Assembly: GCA_905331475.1 (NCBI GenBank)
Contig: CAJNYU010002045.1
Span: forward strand, 404,279-468,278
From: Rotaria socialis
Lineage: Eukaryota > Rotifera > Eurotatoria > Philodinida > Philodinidae
Direction: 5' to 3'
DNA: 64,000 nucleotides
Part shown: positions 1 through 14,506 of the stretch, in pieces
Position numbering within the stretch: the first letter of the stretch is position 1
Layout: each line of letters starts with the position of its first letter
Made by a program: the position numbers and the translations under genes
The notes under the pieces: model-generated
Database searches by the model: none
Seen by the model: only the letters and a program-made list of their open reading frames with translations
Told to the model about the DNA's origin: nothing

Positions 1-1238
1 CATTTAGTAACACAAGAGACTGAAATCATTAGTACCTTTTTCAAACACTAAATATTTCAATCATCAATGTTCGAGTCATAAAAATCAGTTTGACGTGTGG
101 CCCAGTTTGTGATGTGAGTACTAATGTAATTAAAGTCGAGAATCATAGTCACATGAACACCCACACGCTATGGAACAACCATCTACATGACCGACGTTAA
201 CATTTCAATTCTCACATATCACTCAAAGTGTAGTATTACTTAATAAAATTCGGCGTATCGATGTCAAATTAAAAACCTAGACTACCCTTGCAGTGCACAG
301 ACTCGTGTATTCAAATTTCAAGTTGCTTATCAAATACTCAAGGTTCGTGCAATTCAAAGTTAGATCAGAGCTGTTTTCTTCATTTATTCTCATTGTGCGA
401 GTGAGAATTTCTTGAGTTGCACAAGAAAAGGTACGTGTCTAAGTACAAGATGAACATTTTAAGACAAACGTTCTGGGCAGCACTATTTACAAGTACAAAG
501 GAACATTCTATACTAAAGATTCTAACTTTTCGAAAACCTTGTATTTCCATTGGTTGCATATTTTTTCTTGGAAAACTCGATGAACTCTATGTAATTATCA
601 TGATAAAAACAGAACAAAAAAAAAAATTTGATCAAAATTTGAACTTTAAGCACTTCATATATATATGGAAAACGGTTCTACCAATCATTGATGCTTCCAT
701 CATCAGCTAATCTCGAAGCTGGATCAAATGATAAAAGTAATCACACGTCCATGTCTGCAACTTTGTGATCCACATCCGTGTCTACCTATTGTGACTGCTT
801 AAGAACTTGCTAGAATCCTCTAAGACTCAGCAGAAATCGATATACAAGTGTTTGATTGCCGTACACAGAAGCGACGGGAACTCTCGTATTTGTAGTAAAT
901 GCAGATGATACGACTTTGTGAAACTATGCTAGACTGCATAACATTCTTATATATCCGCTATCTGAAAACGATTATGAAATTTGATGAACTCCACTGTTTA
1001 TCTCATATGATAGCCATCAAAATAGGGTACCGATGTGGGTTTCTATCTGACTATTTATTTCTCACCGACACCTAAATTTGGATACCTCTATCAAATTGAT
1101 ATTCATCGAGATGTGCTTAGTAAATTTTATCAACTTACTTCCATAGTAAGTGATAATATCGAAAGCGCATGAGAACCCTATTTGTTATTGTAATGAATTG
1201 ACCATATAGAATTTGATATCTTAATTCTGCACTGGAGA
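1..1238. other. Non-genic left flank
   Basis: I see no supported gene here. The longest open frame (about 97 codons, 417-710, plus) has a low-complexity translation and no recognisable domain. The stretch is AT-rich, and the left copy of a target-site duplication lies at its right edge. Confidence 0.5.
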
Positions 1239-1589
1239 ATACCTACCAGAGCATCAACCAGGCCGTGTTTTTGTAGGCCTGGCCGGTCCGTGACAGGCCT
1301 TTGCATTTCAAGCCTGCCTGTGCCTGTCAACTAATTTGGTCGGCCTGGCCTGCCTGCCTGTCATTCTCTACGGCCTGCCTGGCCTGCCTGACAAGGCCTG
1401 TCAATTTTTTTTAATGCTAATATCATTACGAGGATAGAATAGAAACATGTAATTAATGTTGAGAATGAAGAAAACCAGTTTAATTAATTTAATATGACTA
1501 GATGAAGCATTTACTTATCGAAGTTTTCATACAAAAAAGAATACATCAGAGACAGCATCGCATAACATTAAGAAAAAAGTAAAGGTTTT

Positions 1590-2060
1590 AACAATCGATA
1601 AGAAAGATCTTGATGATAATCGATAATACAATTTTTAGCAATAATCAATAAGAAAGATCTAAATAATAATAATAAAGAACGAATTTTTGACCACAATCAA
1701 TGAACGAATTCCCTAGTCAACTCTCCCTAAATGAATCGCCAGGGAGTCCCTAGGGATTTCGTTCTTTTGCGGGGACTCCCCGGGGAGTTATCTGGTCAAA
1801 ATGGATGAAATTTCTAATTACTAATAAATTCTTCTTAATTTTTTTAAATTTAAAAAACTTAAAAATTTTTTTTTATTTTAAAAAATTTTATTAATTTTCC
1901 CCAGAGAAATCCCCGGGGGAGTCGTCGGGGGAGAGTGAATTAGGGTTCTATTAATCAATAAGAAACTTGATGATAATCGATAGTAAAGATTTTAAGAATC
2001 GATAAAAAAAGATCTATATAATAATCAATAAGAAAGGTTTTAACAATAATCAGTAATATT
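1590..2060. repeat. Dispersed AATCGATAAGAAAGATCT repeats
   Basis: Variants of AATCRATAAGAAAGATCT and GATGATAATCGATA recur at about 1590-1670 and again at 1955-2060, on both sides of the internal palindrome at 1711-1945. They look like a degenerate satellite array, perhaps one array split when the palindromic unit inserted. All lie inside the hAT-like element. Confidence 0.6.
1711..1945. repeat. Palindromic unit nested inside the hAT-like element
   Basis: The left end reads CCCTAGTCAACTCTCCC, and the reverse complement of the right end reads CCCTAATTCACTCTCCCCC, an imperfect terminal inverted repeat. Further inside are GC-rich inverted blocks (GGGACTCCCCGGGGAG and CCCCGGGGGAGTCG) around a T/A-rich core. 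It could be a small MITE. I cannot identify a target duplication. CCCTA ends recall piggyBac, but no TTAA pair flanks it. Confidence 0.5.
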
Positions 2061-2432
2061 AAAAAAGACAGATAAATGAAAACACAAAGAGCGAATGGAG
2101 AAAGGAAACGAACTATGCAATTTGAACTGAACATTATTCATCATTTGGATCAATCACAATGAACACAATACATTATTCTATACTTCATATGATTATTCGC
2201 GCCAACTTCAATTAAAAAAAACGTTTATATCGAAAATAAAATTATATATAAAAAGGATAGAGACAGGCCAGGCGGCCTGGTGTTTTTAAGCCGCCTGCCT
2301 GCCTGGGCGAGGGTTCGGCCGGGCCTGCCTGTGACAGGCCAGGCCTCAAGATCATGGCCTGTGCCTGTCACAGGCTGGCAGGCCCAGGCAGGCAGGCAGG
2401 CCTAGTGGCCTGGTTGATGCTCTGATACCTAC

Positions 2433-4231
2433 TCTATAGATTTCATTCATAAGAGGAGATATGTGATTTACAGAAAAGCAGCTTTTACTTTGCCAGAAAG
2501 AGCAAATATTTCTCGATATACTCATGCGAAATTAGTTGAAAAATAATTTACCGTTCAATCAGGATGTGGGTAAAAATGAGAAGAGGATCAAATTTGGTCG
2601 AGTTTTCGTTTATTCTTAATGCAACCTAATGATTCATTCTCTCTCATTGATGTCTTTTACTGTATTTGTTATTGCGATTATATTTCTCTCTCTTCTTTTC
2701 TTTATCTTCTTCTCTTCGTTAATTTTGGATCGAATAGCCACGTGCTCTCTTTTATGTACGAAAGTATTTTTCCTATTCTAAACGCGCCTGAATCTCAAAT
2801 AAGGATTATGTTCAGACATCTCGCTACTGTATTATGTATGTCGAGGATAAAAGTTAGATTTAAAAGTTAATTGTGCCTATAAAAATGTTTGCAGTTCAAT
2901 TTCTAAATGCATTTTCAAGTAACTAACTTCATAACAAAGAACTTTTTCCTTCGAATTATTGATTGTTGAACATATCGAATGTATATATAATCAGTTAGTG
3001 ACACTGTTGGTTTGCATCATTCGAACGAGACAATGGAGTAACGTCAGCTCAGTCAAATATTGAATTCTTTTGTTGCCAAAACAGGGGAACACTAAATAAA
3101 TCTGTGAAAAAAAAACTTCGATTAGGCTTCCTAGCGAAGGGTGAAGTTCCAACCATCGAATATTCTTGTTACGAAGAATGTTCAAACACAAATGTTTGGC
3201 TAATGTTGCTAATAAAACTATTTCTATTATAATTGCATGTGTTTTAGGCCTCGGTGCAATTGTTCTCGCGAGCTCATATGATACTTCAATTTATGTAATA
3301 GATGCATTAATGCTTCTCTGTGAACATACATAATGTCTTCCTTTTTTGGGCGTAGAGAAAGAAATGTTTTTCTGAATTTGATCATACACATCATGATTCA
3401 TGGCATGAACATCGAGGGAAGTTCACTGAAGATCAACTTGCGATTTTGGCCGACGCATTCATTTCCAAAAATTATTATGCTTGATAGTGGAAAGACATAA
3501 ATACTCATGAATACGTGCTTTATGTTTTCTTTCTCTCTCTCTCTCTCTCTCTTATAATCAAGACACACACAGTGATTTGTTTTTGCTATCAAAGCACAGC
3601 TTCGATTTAATCAACAAAAGAATGTGCAGCTCTTTTAGGCACATTTACATATAAAATCCGAAATAGCATTATACTCGTAAATTGATAGTACCATCACGAG
3701 GAAAAAAATAATTGAAGTAAATCAAATCAGCGATCAATGGTGGGGATTGCGTGTTAGTGTTAGCTTTGGTTCTCATATTTCACCACACCCACTTTCTTCA
3801 ATGTTGTTACTTTCATTCTTGAAAATTTTTAATAACTGCCTTCAGTGATGTGTTAATCAAGTGACAAGATTATAACAAATGCGAAGTACCTCAATTGTTC
3901 TTGCTCGCTATTAGGTCAATTCGAATTTGATAGAACTAATAAAATTTAGACGATTAGATAATTCATCGTAATATGATAATCGCCTAAAACTAATAATTGC
4001 TTTCTCTCTTTCTCCAATTAACCGACACATTTCGCTGCCAATCAGATATTCATATTTCATGCTCGTCTAATTAATCTATGTGAAACAACGCTCGACATAT
4101 ATTCTTTTTCCTCGCCATTGTGCGCACTTCTATACACATGCATATAAATTGCGTCGTGATTTACAGTGATCAGAAATAAATCATTAGCTTTCTGTATACC
4201 TTCTACATAATTGCCATCAGTGAACTTTATT
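2433..4231. other. Non-genic interval with a CT microsatellite
   Basis: No gene model could be built. A (CT)n run lies at about 3529-3551. Open frames at 2619-2870, 2991-3191 and 3398-3592 have low-complexity translations and no splice-consistent neighbours. Confidence 0.5.
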
Positions 4232-4739
4232 ATGGCTTATTTCGGTCCTGGCCCACAATTCCTTGCTGAATATACTGCAAGTAAGTTATATGTAAACGAA
4301 AAAAAAGATTATTTATCATTTGGTTCAATTGTTCAAAACCAAGAGATTATACATTGATACAAGGTTTCTGAAATTCGATTATTAACAAGCTGTAGTTTTT
4401 TAGGAAATGCAGAAATAGAGCAGAAACTAACCAATGAACAGCTTCAATATGTACGTCAACGTAAGTATAAATGTATAGTTTGAGATTTTTCAATATCGAA
4501 TGTTCCTAACTAGGTTATAGAATGAATAAATACGCCAGTCCGATGGAAATTCGACAAATTGTAACGCAATTGGATATTGATGATTCTGAATTCTATATCG
4601 ACTTGACGGTGAGTAGTATTTATTGGTTACAATTGACATTCATATTTCTAATTTTTCTTAGGAATGGTTTTTTTATCGACGTTCGATGGAATACGAAAAT
4701 GAACAATATCGATATCAACTAGCAAGGATTGCAGCTTAG
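4232..4739 (+). CDS. Small four-exon protein of unknown function (about 92 aa)
   Basis: Exons 4232-4280, 4404-4460, 4514-4608 and 4662-4739 join with consistent phases across GT-AG introns of 53-123 nt. The product starts MAYFGPGPQFLAEY and ends YRYQLARIAA, then TAG. The middle has the pattern SPMEIRQIVTQLDIDDSEF. It is charged and probably helical, with no signal peptide or membrane segment. A CAG lies 14 nt before the ATG and could be a trans-splice acceptor. I do not recognise the family. The clean phasing and the drop to non-coding sequence after the stop make it very likely a real gene. Confidence 0.75.
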
Positions 4740-5593
4740 TTTTAATGTAAACCACATCATTTAGCATGTGTGTATATTTTCTTTTGAATGGAGTGAGCAA
4801 TTGTTTTTTTTATTCATTTCTGTAGACCATTAATAAAAATGAAAACTGTTTATATGTAACTAATTGCTATGCTACTCTCGTGTAAAGTCAATTCAAGATG
4901 TAGAAATTGGTTTATATTAATATTGTTGCTCGTTCTATCATACTCGAATTCGATTCAGCTATATTGGTACCTTACAACGATTTTTATTGATGTAAAATCT
5001 TCAATCGACAAAACAATAATCATTTTCGCATCATTTGGTTCTCGAAAACCATAGACATTCATATTTCAGGATAGCCACCAAGACTAAAAATTCATGTCGA
5101 CGGGCTGCGAATATTTTGTACGATTTTTAAAATAGAATCTTAGTGTGGGCGTAATTTTATTAGCGTTTTTTTGTTGTAGAAAAAAAAAGAAAGCGAAAAA
5201 AGTCCATAGTGTACTCCACGAATAATGGATAAGCCACAAAAAGAATCGAAATAATGAAGAAGGAATTTGCTAGATATACTTTTTCTCTATCCCACACACG
5301 CGCACACTTTAACCAATTGAGTTAACATCATCATAAATATAGTGGAACATTCATATGATAGTTAAGAAAAGAGAAAACCGTATTTGAAAAATGAATTCTC
5401 GCTGTACAAACCGATAAAAGATAGAGAAAAGAACAACGAGAATACACAAAAGTTGAAGAAGAAAAAATCAATAACAACAACATGGATATAACAATAAAAA
5501 AAAAAGAAAGCAGCCCGGGTGTTTCTTTTGATACTTAGTATGGGTGCAAAAAATAAATAAATATTTATTTATATATATATATATCTCATTTTG
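4740..5593. other. Convergent intergenic region
   Basis: This lies between the 3' end of the small plus-strand gene and the 3' end of PI4KB on minus. It is very AT-rich, with A-runs and a (TA)n tract near 5570-5585. I see no gene. The open frame at 4869-5054 has no support. Confidence 0.5.
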
Positions 5594-9493
<3,900 letters not shown>

Positions 9494-9724
9494 CTTGTAA
9501 GTATATACTGAAGGAATGTCTTCAGCATAGTCAACATCTGAAATAATAGCAAAAGAAAACCTATTTTTTTTTGTTTTTCATATTATTCAACAAAAAAAGA
9601 ATGCAATGATTCAGAGAGGATCTCGATTTTATTATAATGAAAGGAGGAACAGAAAGAAAAAAATATAGATAACAAATGTAAATAATGTTTATTATTTTGT
9701 TTTTATTCCGTTTAACGGAGTAGT
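9494..9724 (-). promoter_or_regulatory. PSMD3-PI4KB intercistronic region
   Basis: Reading on minus, AATAAA lies about 20 nt after the PSMD3 stop, beside the palindrome TCCGTTTAACGGA. Further on, TATTATTTCAG ends at 9538, 44 nt before the PI4KB start. This order (poly(A) signal, then acceptor, then ATG) would suit spliced-leader processing of a shared transcript. A separate promoter or an ordinary 5'-UTR intron is equally possible at this spacing. Confidence 0.4.
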
Positions 9725-12343
9725 TTAAAAATCATCCTCATCATCAGCCATTTCTTTTGCATATTCTAATTCTTCTTGTTCACGTTCGCGTCGTTCCTTT
9801 ATTAATAAATTAAATTAAATTTTATGTTTCATTTATAACAAAGAAAAAAATCAATAGATGATATTCACCTGAGCTGTTTCTAATTCTTCTTGATATTTTT
9901 TCGGAGGATAACGCATAGCTTTAACTGATTCATTATGAACTTTAAGGCAAAATTCAATACGTTGATGAAATGCATTCATAGGTTCACGTGTTGTATAAAC
10001 ATCCACGATGTCACGTGATTGGACATAACCTTGTTCATGATTTATACTGGCTTCAATGACACCATCACGAATAGCCTACATAGTGAAAAAAATTAAAAAT
10101 ATATAACTTATATAAATACATGATTTCTAAAACGAGAATGAAAATTTTTGTGGCTTCATTTCTTTATAGACCATAGCAATTTGCAGTTAAAGTTCAGAGA
10201 TCAATGCGTACGATTCTTTTTCGTAATAAATATTAGGCACGTGTGAATGCCAATTGAAAACATAAACCTACATTCTGGAATGATATAGCTTAGACCGTTT
10301 TCTTTAGGAGATTCTAGTTTTTCTGTAGTTCGAGCGGATATAAAAATTATCTGGTAAATATCTAAGATCATGAGCTGATCTAGAATACTTTTCATAGGAC
10401 AACATAAGAAATGTATTAAGACCAGATATCATTGAGACTAAGCAATAATAGAGTATTACAGAAAAAAAATCCTGCTTGATACAGATTGTTTTTTGCTCGA
10501 AATTGATTTTTTGCTCGAAATTGATGATTCCCAGAAATCAACGCTAATCTTCTACAGATTTTTGCCCTGTAGATACGTCTTTCACATGTAACAATTCATC
10601 TTTGAAGAAAATGCTTTAACTTACTTTAGCTACGATATATTCAGCATCTTCTGGTGAATCAAGTTGCAATTTTTGAGCAACATCGCTAAAAGATATTTTT
10701 GTATAGGATAAACTAATCATTTTAATGCCAGCTTTGATAACATTATGTCGTAATCTGAAACAATCGAAATTATTGTTTATCTAAAGTTAAATTAAATTTC
10801 AACATACCGAATAATAAGTGACCAAGTTTTTTCTTGTTGAAAACGGTCAGAGAATGCATCAAGAACTTCCTTAAATCGACTTAAATCACCCGCACGGACA
10901 GCTAAAAATACAGAAATTATTTTCACCGAACGAATCGTCTGTCTTCATACCTAATGTTAATTGATAGTAGGGATCTAATGAACGTTTCAGTTGAGGATTT
11001 TTAAATGTTGCTTTGTCTGGTATATCTCCAAGGAGTAGTTCAACCGTAATAAGAAATTTATGAGCCTACGAAAGACAATTTTTTTTAAAGAAATCATTTT
11101 CAAAAACATCAATTATTTACATTTTGTCGAAAACCAACGGCTGTTTGTTGAGGAGCTTTTCGTATAGCTGTTAACAAATTTTGATGTGCTTTTGTATATT
11201 CTAACTGCATGGCACGAATACGACCTAAAAGAAGAAACTAGAAATGTTGTTTTCGATTTTGTCTTATCTGTTTTTACCAAGATAATAAAGATATCTCGCC
11301 CATTCATTGTTCGATGCATGATCGGGAAAAACCGATTTCAATACAAGTTTCTGTGCTTGACTGTATAGATTATAATGAAGATAATTTCTCAATAATAAAT
11401 TGATTAATACAGCTGTTCCTTCGAAATCATTGCGTAATGTTGCTGTGCGCAATCGACTATGTAAAAATCTAAATAAAAGAATTTTCTTTTTCTTATTTCA
11501 ATTGCTGATTTCAATATTCAATATTACGGTCGAATTGTATCAAGCATATTATTCAATTCAAATATGCGGGCATAATAGAAATAACATTTCGCTGCAAGTA
11601 GATCAAGTGTTCGACGATTGAGCACACTTGTTTTGTCAACAAGTCGTTTAGCACAATCGAGAGCCTTGAGAAAAAGAAAACAGAGTTTTGCTTTGTTTTG
11701 GAAAAGAATTAAATATTAATAAAATCTTCATACAGATTTTAATGAATTTCGATCGATTAAATGAAGAAGTACAATCAGATGAATATATAAATCAACTTCG
11801 GGTAATGCAACTGCACGTGCTCTTGATGTTTGCGGCCGAGAAATCAATTGTTTTTCATTCGTTGTTACAGGTGTATTGGTTTTTCCTGTATCAACATCCA
11901 TCGACTAGAAAAGAAAAAAGACGCTTTCATGGCTGTATTCTATGTTATGAATCGAAATAAACCTGCGAAACTGGTTGAATAAATCCTAGGAGAATTTCTC
12001 GTTCTGATGTATTAGAACCATAATAGAAACAAACGAGTCGACGAACAACATCTTCATTAAGACGTTTTCGTGTTGTTGCAAGTGCACGTAATACGCGAAG
12101 AATAAATCGAGGTTCTTTTGAATTGACGGCTTTTTCAATTGTACGAACTTGTTCTTTAATATCTATTTCAAAAAAAGACAATTGATTTTTTCTTTGTGAA
12201 ATTTATTTCAAAAAAAAATAACCATCTAATGTTAATGTATTAGAATCTTTTTTTTCATCTTTTGATGCCGTTGGTGTGTTTGCTGTATTTGATCCTGATG
12301 GTGCATCAACTTCTTTCATTTCGATTTCATGTAATTCGACCAT
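9725..12343 (-). CDS. PSMD3: 26S proteasome non-ATPase regulatory subunit 3 (Rpn3)
   Basis: PSMD3/Rpn3 is a PCI-domain scaffold subunit of the proteasome lid. Twelve exons join in phase: 12223-12343, 11963-12162, 11734-11904, 11528-11664, 11278-11468, 11121-11224, 10951-11065, 10808-10901, 10625-10754, 9869-10075 and 9725-9796, read in that order, with one short exon boundary at 11224/11278 completing GRIRA. Diagnostic stretches are [49 protein letters not shown] and, at the C-terminus, [19 protein letters not shown]. It ends in an acidic tail, MADDEDDF. The start at 12343 gives a short acidic N-terminus ([12 protein letters not shown]), shorter than the human one. It is divergent from NSMCE3 and is followed on the same strand by PI4KB. 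Confidence 0.95.
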
Positions 12344-13623
12344 GATCTATTCAATCAATAATAATGGAGAACGTTCTAAAACGATTCAACATTTTAAAAA
12401 AAACCTTGATTTCAAAAAATAAAACTAGTTAAAAGAAGCTTTAAGTCGTCATGAAATATGAATCATTAGAAAGAACAAATAAACAACTTGGGTTAATTGG
12501 CTGTTAGGCACTCATCAATCATAGATGTTCAATAGATGTCGTTATAAGAGACTTTTATTCTTTTTAATTAGATAAGAGTGCTAATTAAATTGGATTTTTC
12601 GTGTGCAAAAAATTAATCCATACTTGTCAAATAAAAAAAGAATAACGAATGAAATTTTTCTTTTTCGAATGAATAGATGTTGTGTTTGTTTTGAGCAAGG
12701 GTAACCGTAGTGAATGCATTCAAGAGAAAACACTGTTAATTTGTTGAAGAGCTCTTGAATCGATACAATATGCTTACTACAGATAGTTCATCAGCGTTTA
12801 AAGGTTGCAACTTTCTAACACAAAATCATCTTGCAATCTAATGAACACCAGGAAAACTGAGTTTGAAACTCGATACCAAAATATATTGGTAGAAAGAGGT
12901 TTTCTATTTCTTCATATTATTCCTAGAAACCTGTAGAAGTTCAATAGCCGTATAATGGATTTAAAGAAGTAAAAATTTTCTTGCCCAACCTCGATAATAT
13001 ATTTGGTTAGTATGAAAACTTAGCAATATTACGAATTAAAATCCGATAAGCACAGCAGTTTAGTGTTTCGATTACATGAATTCAGTATATTGTCTAATCG
13101 TCTAACGCACCAGAACAGAATGGTTCATTGATCATATTAACTGAATTAGGTGATTGTTTCATATAACTAACTGTAATAGAATAATAAAAAATGCTTATAA
13201 CTCAATGGCTCTGTTATTTATTCATAATTCAGTTAGTTTATCCAAATGACAACAACAATCGTATCGTCACTGATAGATATATCTTTAGATAGCTTGGATA
13301 GACGACGGTAAAAAGAAGCAAACAACAATCAAATACTATTCTTGTTGATATTGACATCTTCCATTAGCTAACTAATTAAATCGTTTTTCTAGAATATGAA
13401 TTGCGTTCTAATGCAATGTATCATTATAGTATACTTCTGTTCTGTTATTGTGATTATTGATACTGTCAAATGCATACCACAATTCATTGGTACACTAACA
13501 CCATCTATCGGAAACTTCTACCAATGAAACGCACAAGCAAATAGATTCCCTCGTAAAACAACGAATCATACTTAATTAATGAAAACGTGAAAAAAAGAAA
13601 TATTCAGTACGAAATTGGTCACG
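12344..13623. promoter_or_regulatory. Divergent upstream region of PSMD3 and NSMCE3
   Basis: This 1.28-kb interval separates the PSMD3 start (minus) from the NSMCE3 start (plus). It contains no gene and no repeat that I could recognise. It must hold the promoters of both, but I see no canonical core element with confidence. Confidence 0.45.
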
Positions 13624-14466
13624 ATGCCAGCTAAAAAAAGTTCGCAAGCTGCAACGCAATCTCAAATATCAATTCATAACGGTAGTTCAGATGATCATGA
13701 TGATGACGATAATCATATTCTCGAAGATGATGCAAACATTCGTCAAATGGTTTGTGCATCAATTCAATACATATTAGTACATAGCTCAAAATTGCAAGTT
13801 ATTAAGCGACTTGAATGGATCAATACAGTACTTCGTCCAATGGCTTATGATGGTAGAAAATATTTTCCAAGTGTACATAAACATGTTGTAAGAATTTTAA
13901 ATGATACATTTGGTTACAAACTTGTATTTGATGAAAAACATGATGGTAAAATGTCAATTAAAACTGAAACGAGCATTGCCTCTATTTTGAAATTTTACAT
14001 TTAAGGTTATGTAGTGGTGAACGCATTGACAAAAGGTCCACTTGAACATCGACCATTAGCAAATTCCAATCAATATTCTAAATATGCATTATTAATGATT
14101 ATTGTTACTTGTTTAAAACGAGCTGGTGGTGAAATGGCATCAGTCGACTTTTGGGGTATACTCGGTGAAACATTTTCTATTCGTAATGATGAATCAACAC
14201 GTTTAAGTATCAATCAACATAAGATATTTGGTGATGTACAGAAATTAATTAAAACGGATTTTGTTAAAGAAGGTTATCTTATATTTGAGCAAGCAAAAGA
14301 TTTTACCGGTGACACGCCAACACAGACAGTTAAACTTGGTTTTCGTGCTCAACAAGAATTTCCCGATGAAACAGTTGAGAAATTTATTGAAAAAATTGAT
14401 GATTACGGCATTGAAAGTGATAAAGAGGATGAAAATGAAAATAACGCTATGGATGAAGATAATTGA
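13624..14466 (+). CDS. NSMCE3: NSE3/MAGE-domain subunit of the SMC5/6 complex
   Basis: NSE3 binds the NSE1 RING protein and the NSE4 kleisin in the SMC5/6 repair and chromatin complex. Two exons, 13624-13945 and 14006-14466, are joined across a 60-nt GT-AG intron. Without that splice, a TAA at 14002 would seem to truncate the protein. Spliced, FGYKLVFDEKHDG runs into YVVVNALTKG, matching the MAGE fold. Further MAGE features are the hydrophobic helix YALLMIIVTCLKRAGGEM and HKIFGDVQKLIKTDFVKEGY, the winged-helix B signature. The N-terminus is acidic (SSDDHDDDDN) and the C-terminus ends ENNAMDEDN. The ATG at 13624 is the first in frame; an AG lies about 16 nt upstream. AATAAA occurs 5 nt after the stop, and DAXX begins 40 nt later. 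Confidence 0.9.
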
Positions 14467-14506
14467 AAAAAATAAAATGATTCTTGAAATTTGTTTTTTG
14501 TTCTAG
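14467..14506 (+). promoter_or_regulatory. Candidate poly(A)/trans-splice junction between NSMCE3 and DAXX
   Basis: The 40 nt between the NSMCE3 stop and the DAXX ATG contain AATAAA at 14471-14476, then a T-rich tract ending TTTTTTGTTCTAG directly before the ATG at 14507. A poly(A) signal followed by a polypyrimidine-AG with no donor partner is how operon junctions look in spliced-leader organisms. Bdelloids are known to trans-splice. There is no room for an ordinary promoter. The leader itself cannot be seen here. Confidence 0.65.

Larger units (their letters stand above)
1247..2424. mobile_element. Non-autonomous hAT-like DNA transposon
   Basis: The ends are a perfect 18-bp terminal inverted repeat: CAGAGCATCAACCAGGCC at 1247-1264 and its exact reverse complement at 2407-2424. 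The 8-bp word ATACCTAC flanks both ends (1239-1246 and 2425-2432), giving a perfect target-site duplication. An 8-bp duplication with ends starting CAG is the hAT pattern. Inside each end, for about 130-150 bp, there are dense GGCCTG/CAGGCC words in both orientations, the kind of subterminal repeats hAT transposases bind. No transposase frame is present, so movement would need a transposase in trans. The perfect duplication suggests a fairly recent insertion. A second palindromic unit lies inside at 1711-1945. Confidence 0.9.

Noticed and set aside
1711-1945. piggyBac-type MITE inside the hAT-like element
   Set aside because: The ends begin CCCTA, but no TTAA duplication flanks them, so the family is left open.
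5571-5586. TA-repeat as a promoter TATA element
   Set aside because: It lies between two convergent 3' ends, so it is a microsatellite rather than a promoter.
13946-14005. Apparent in-frame stop in NSMCE3 (TAA at 14002) suggesting a pseudogene
   Set aside because: It lies in a 60-nt intron with GT-AG borders; removing it restores the MAGE domain in phase.
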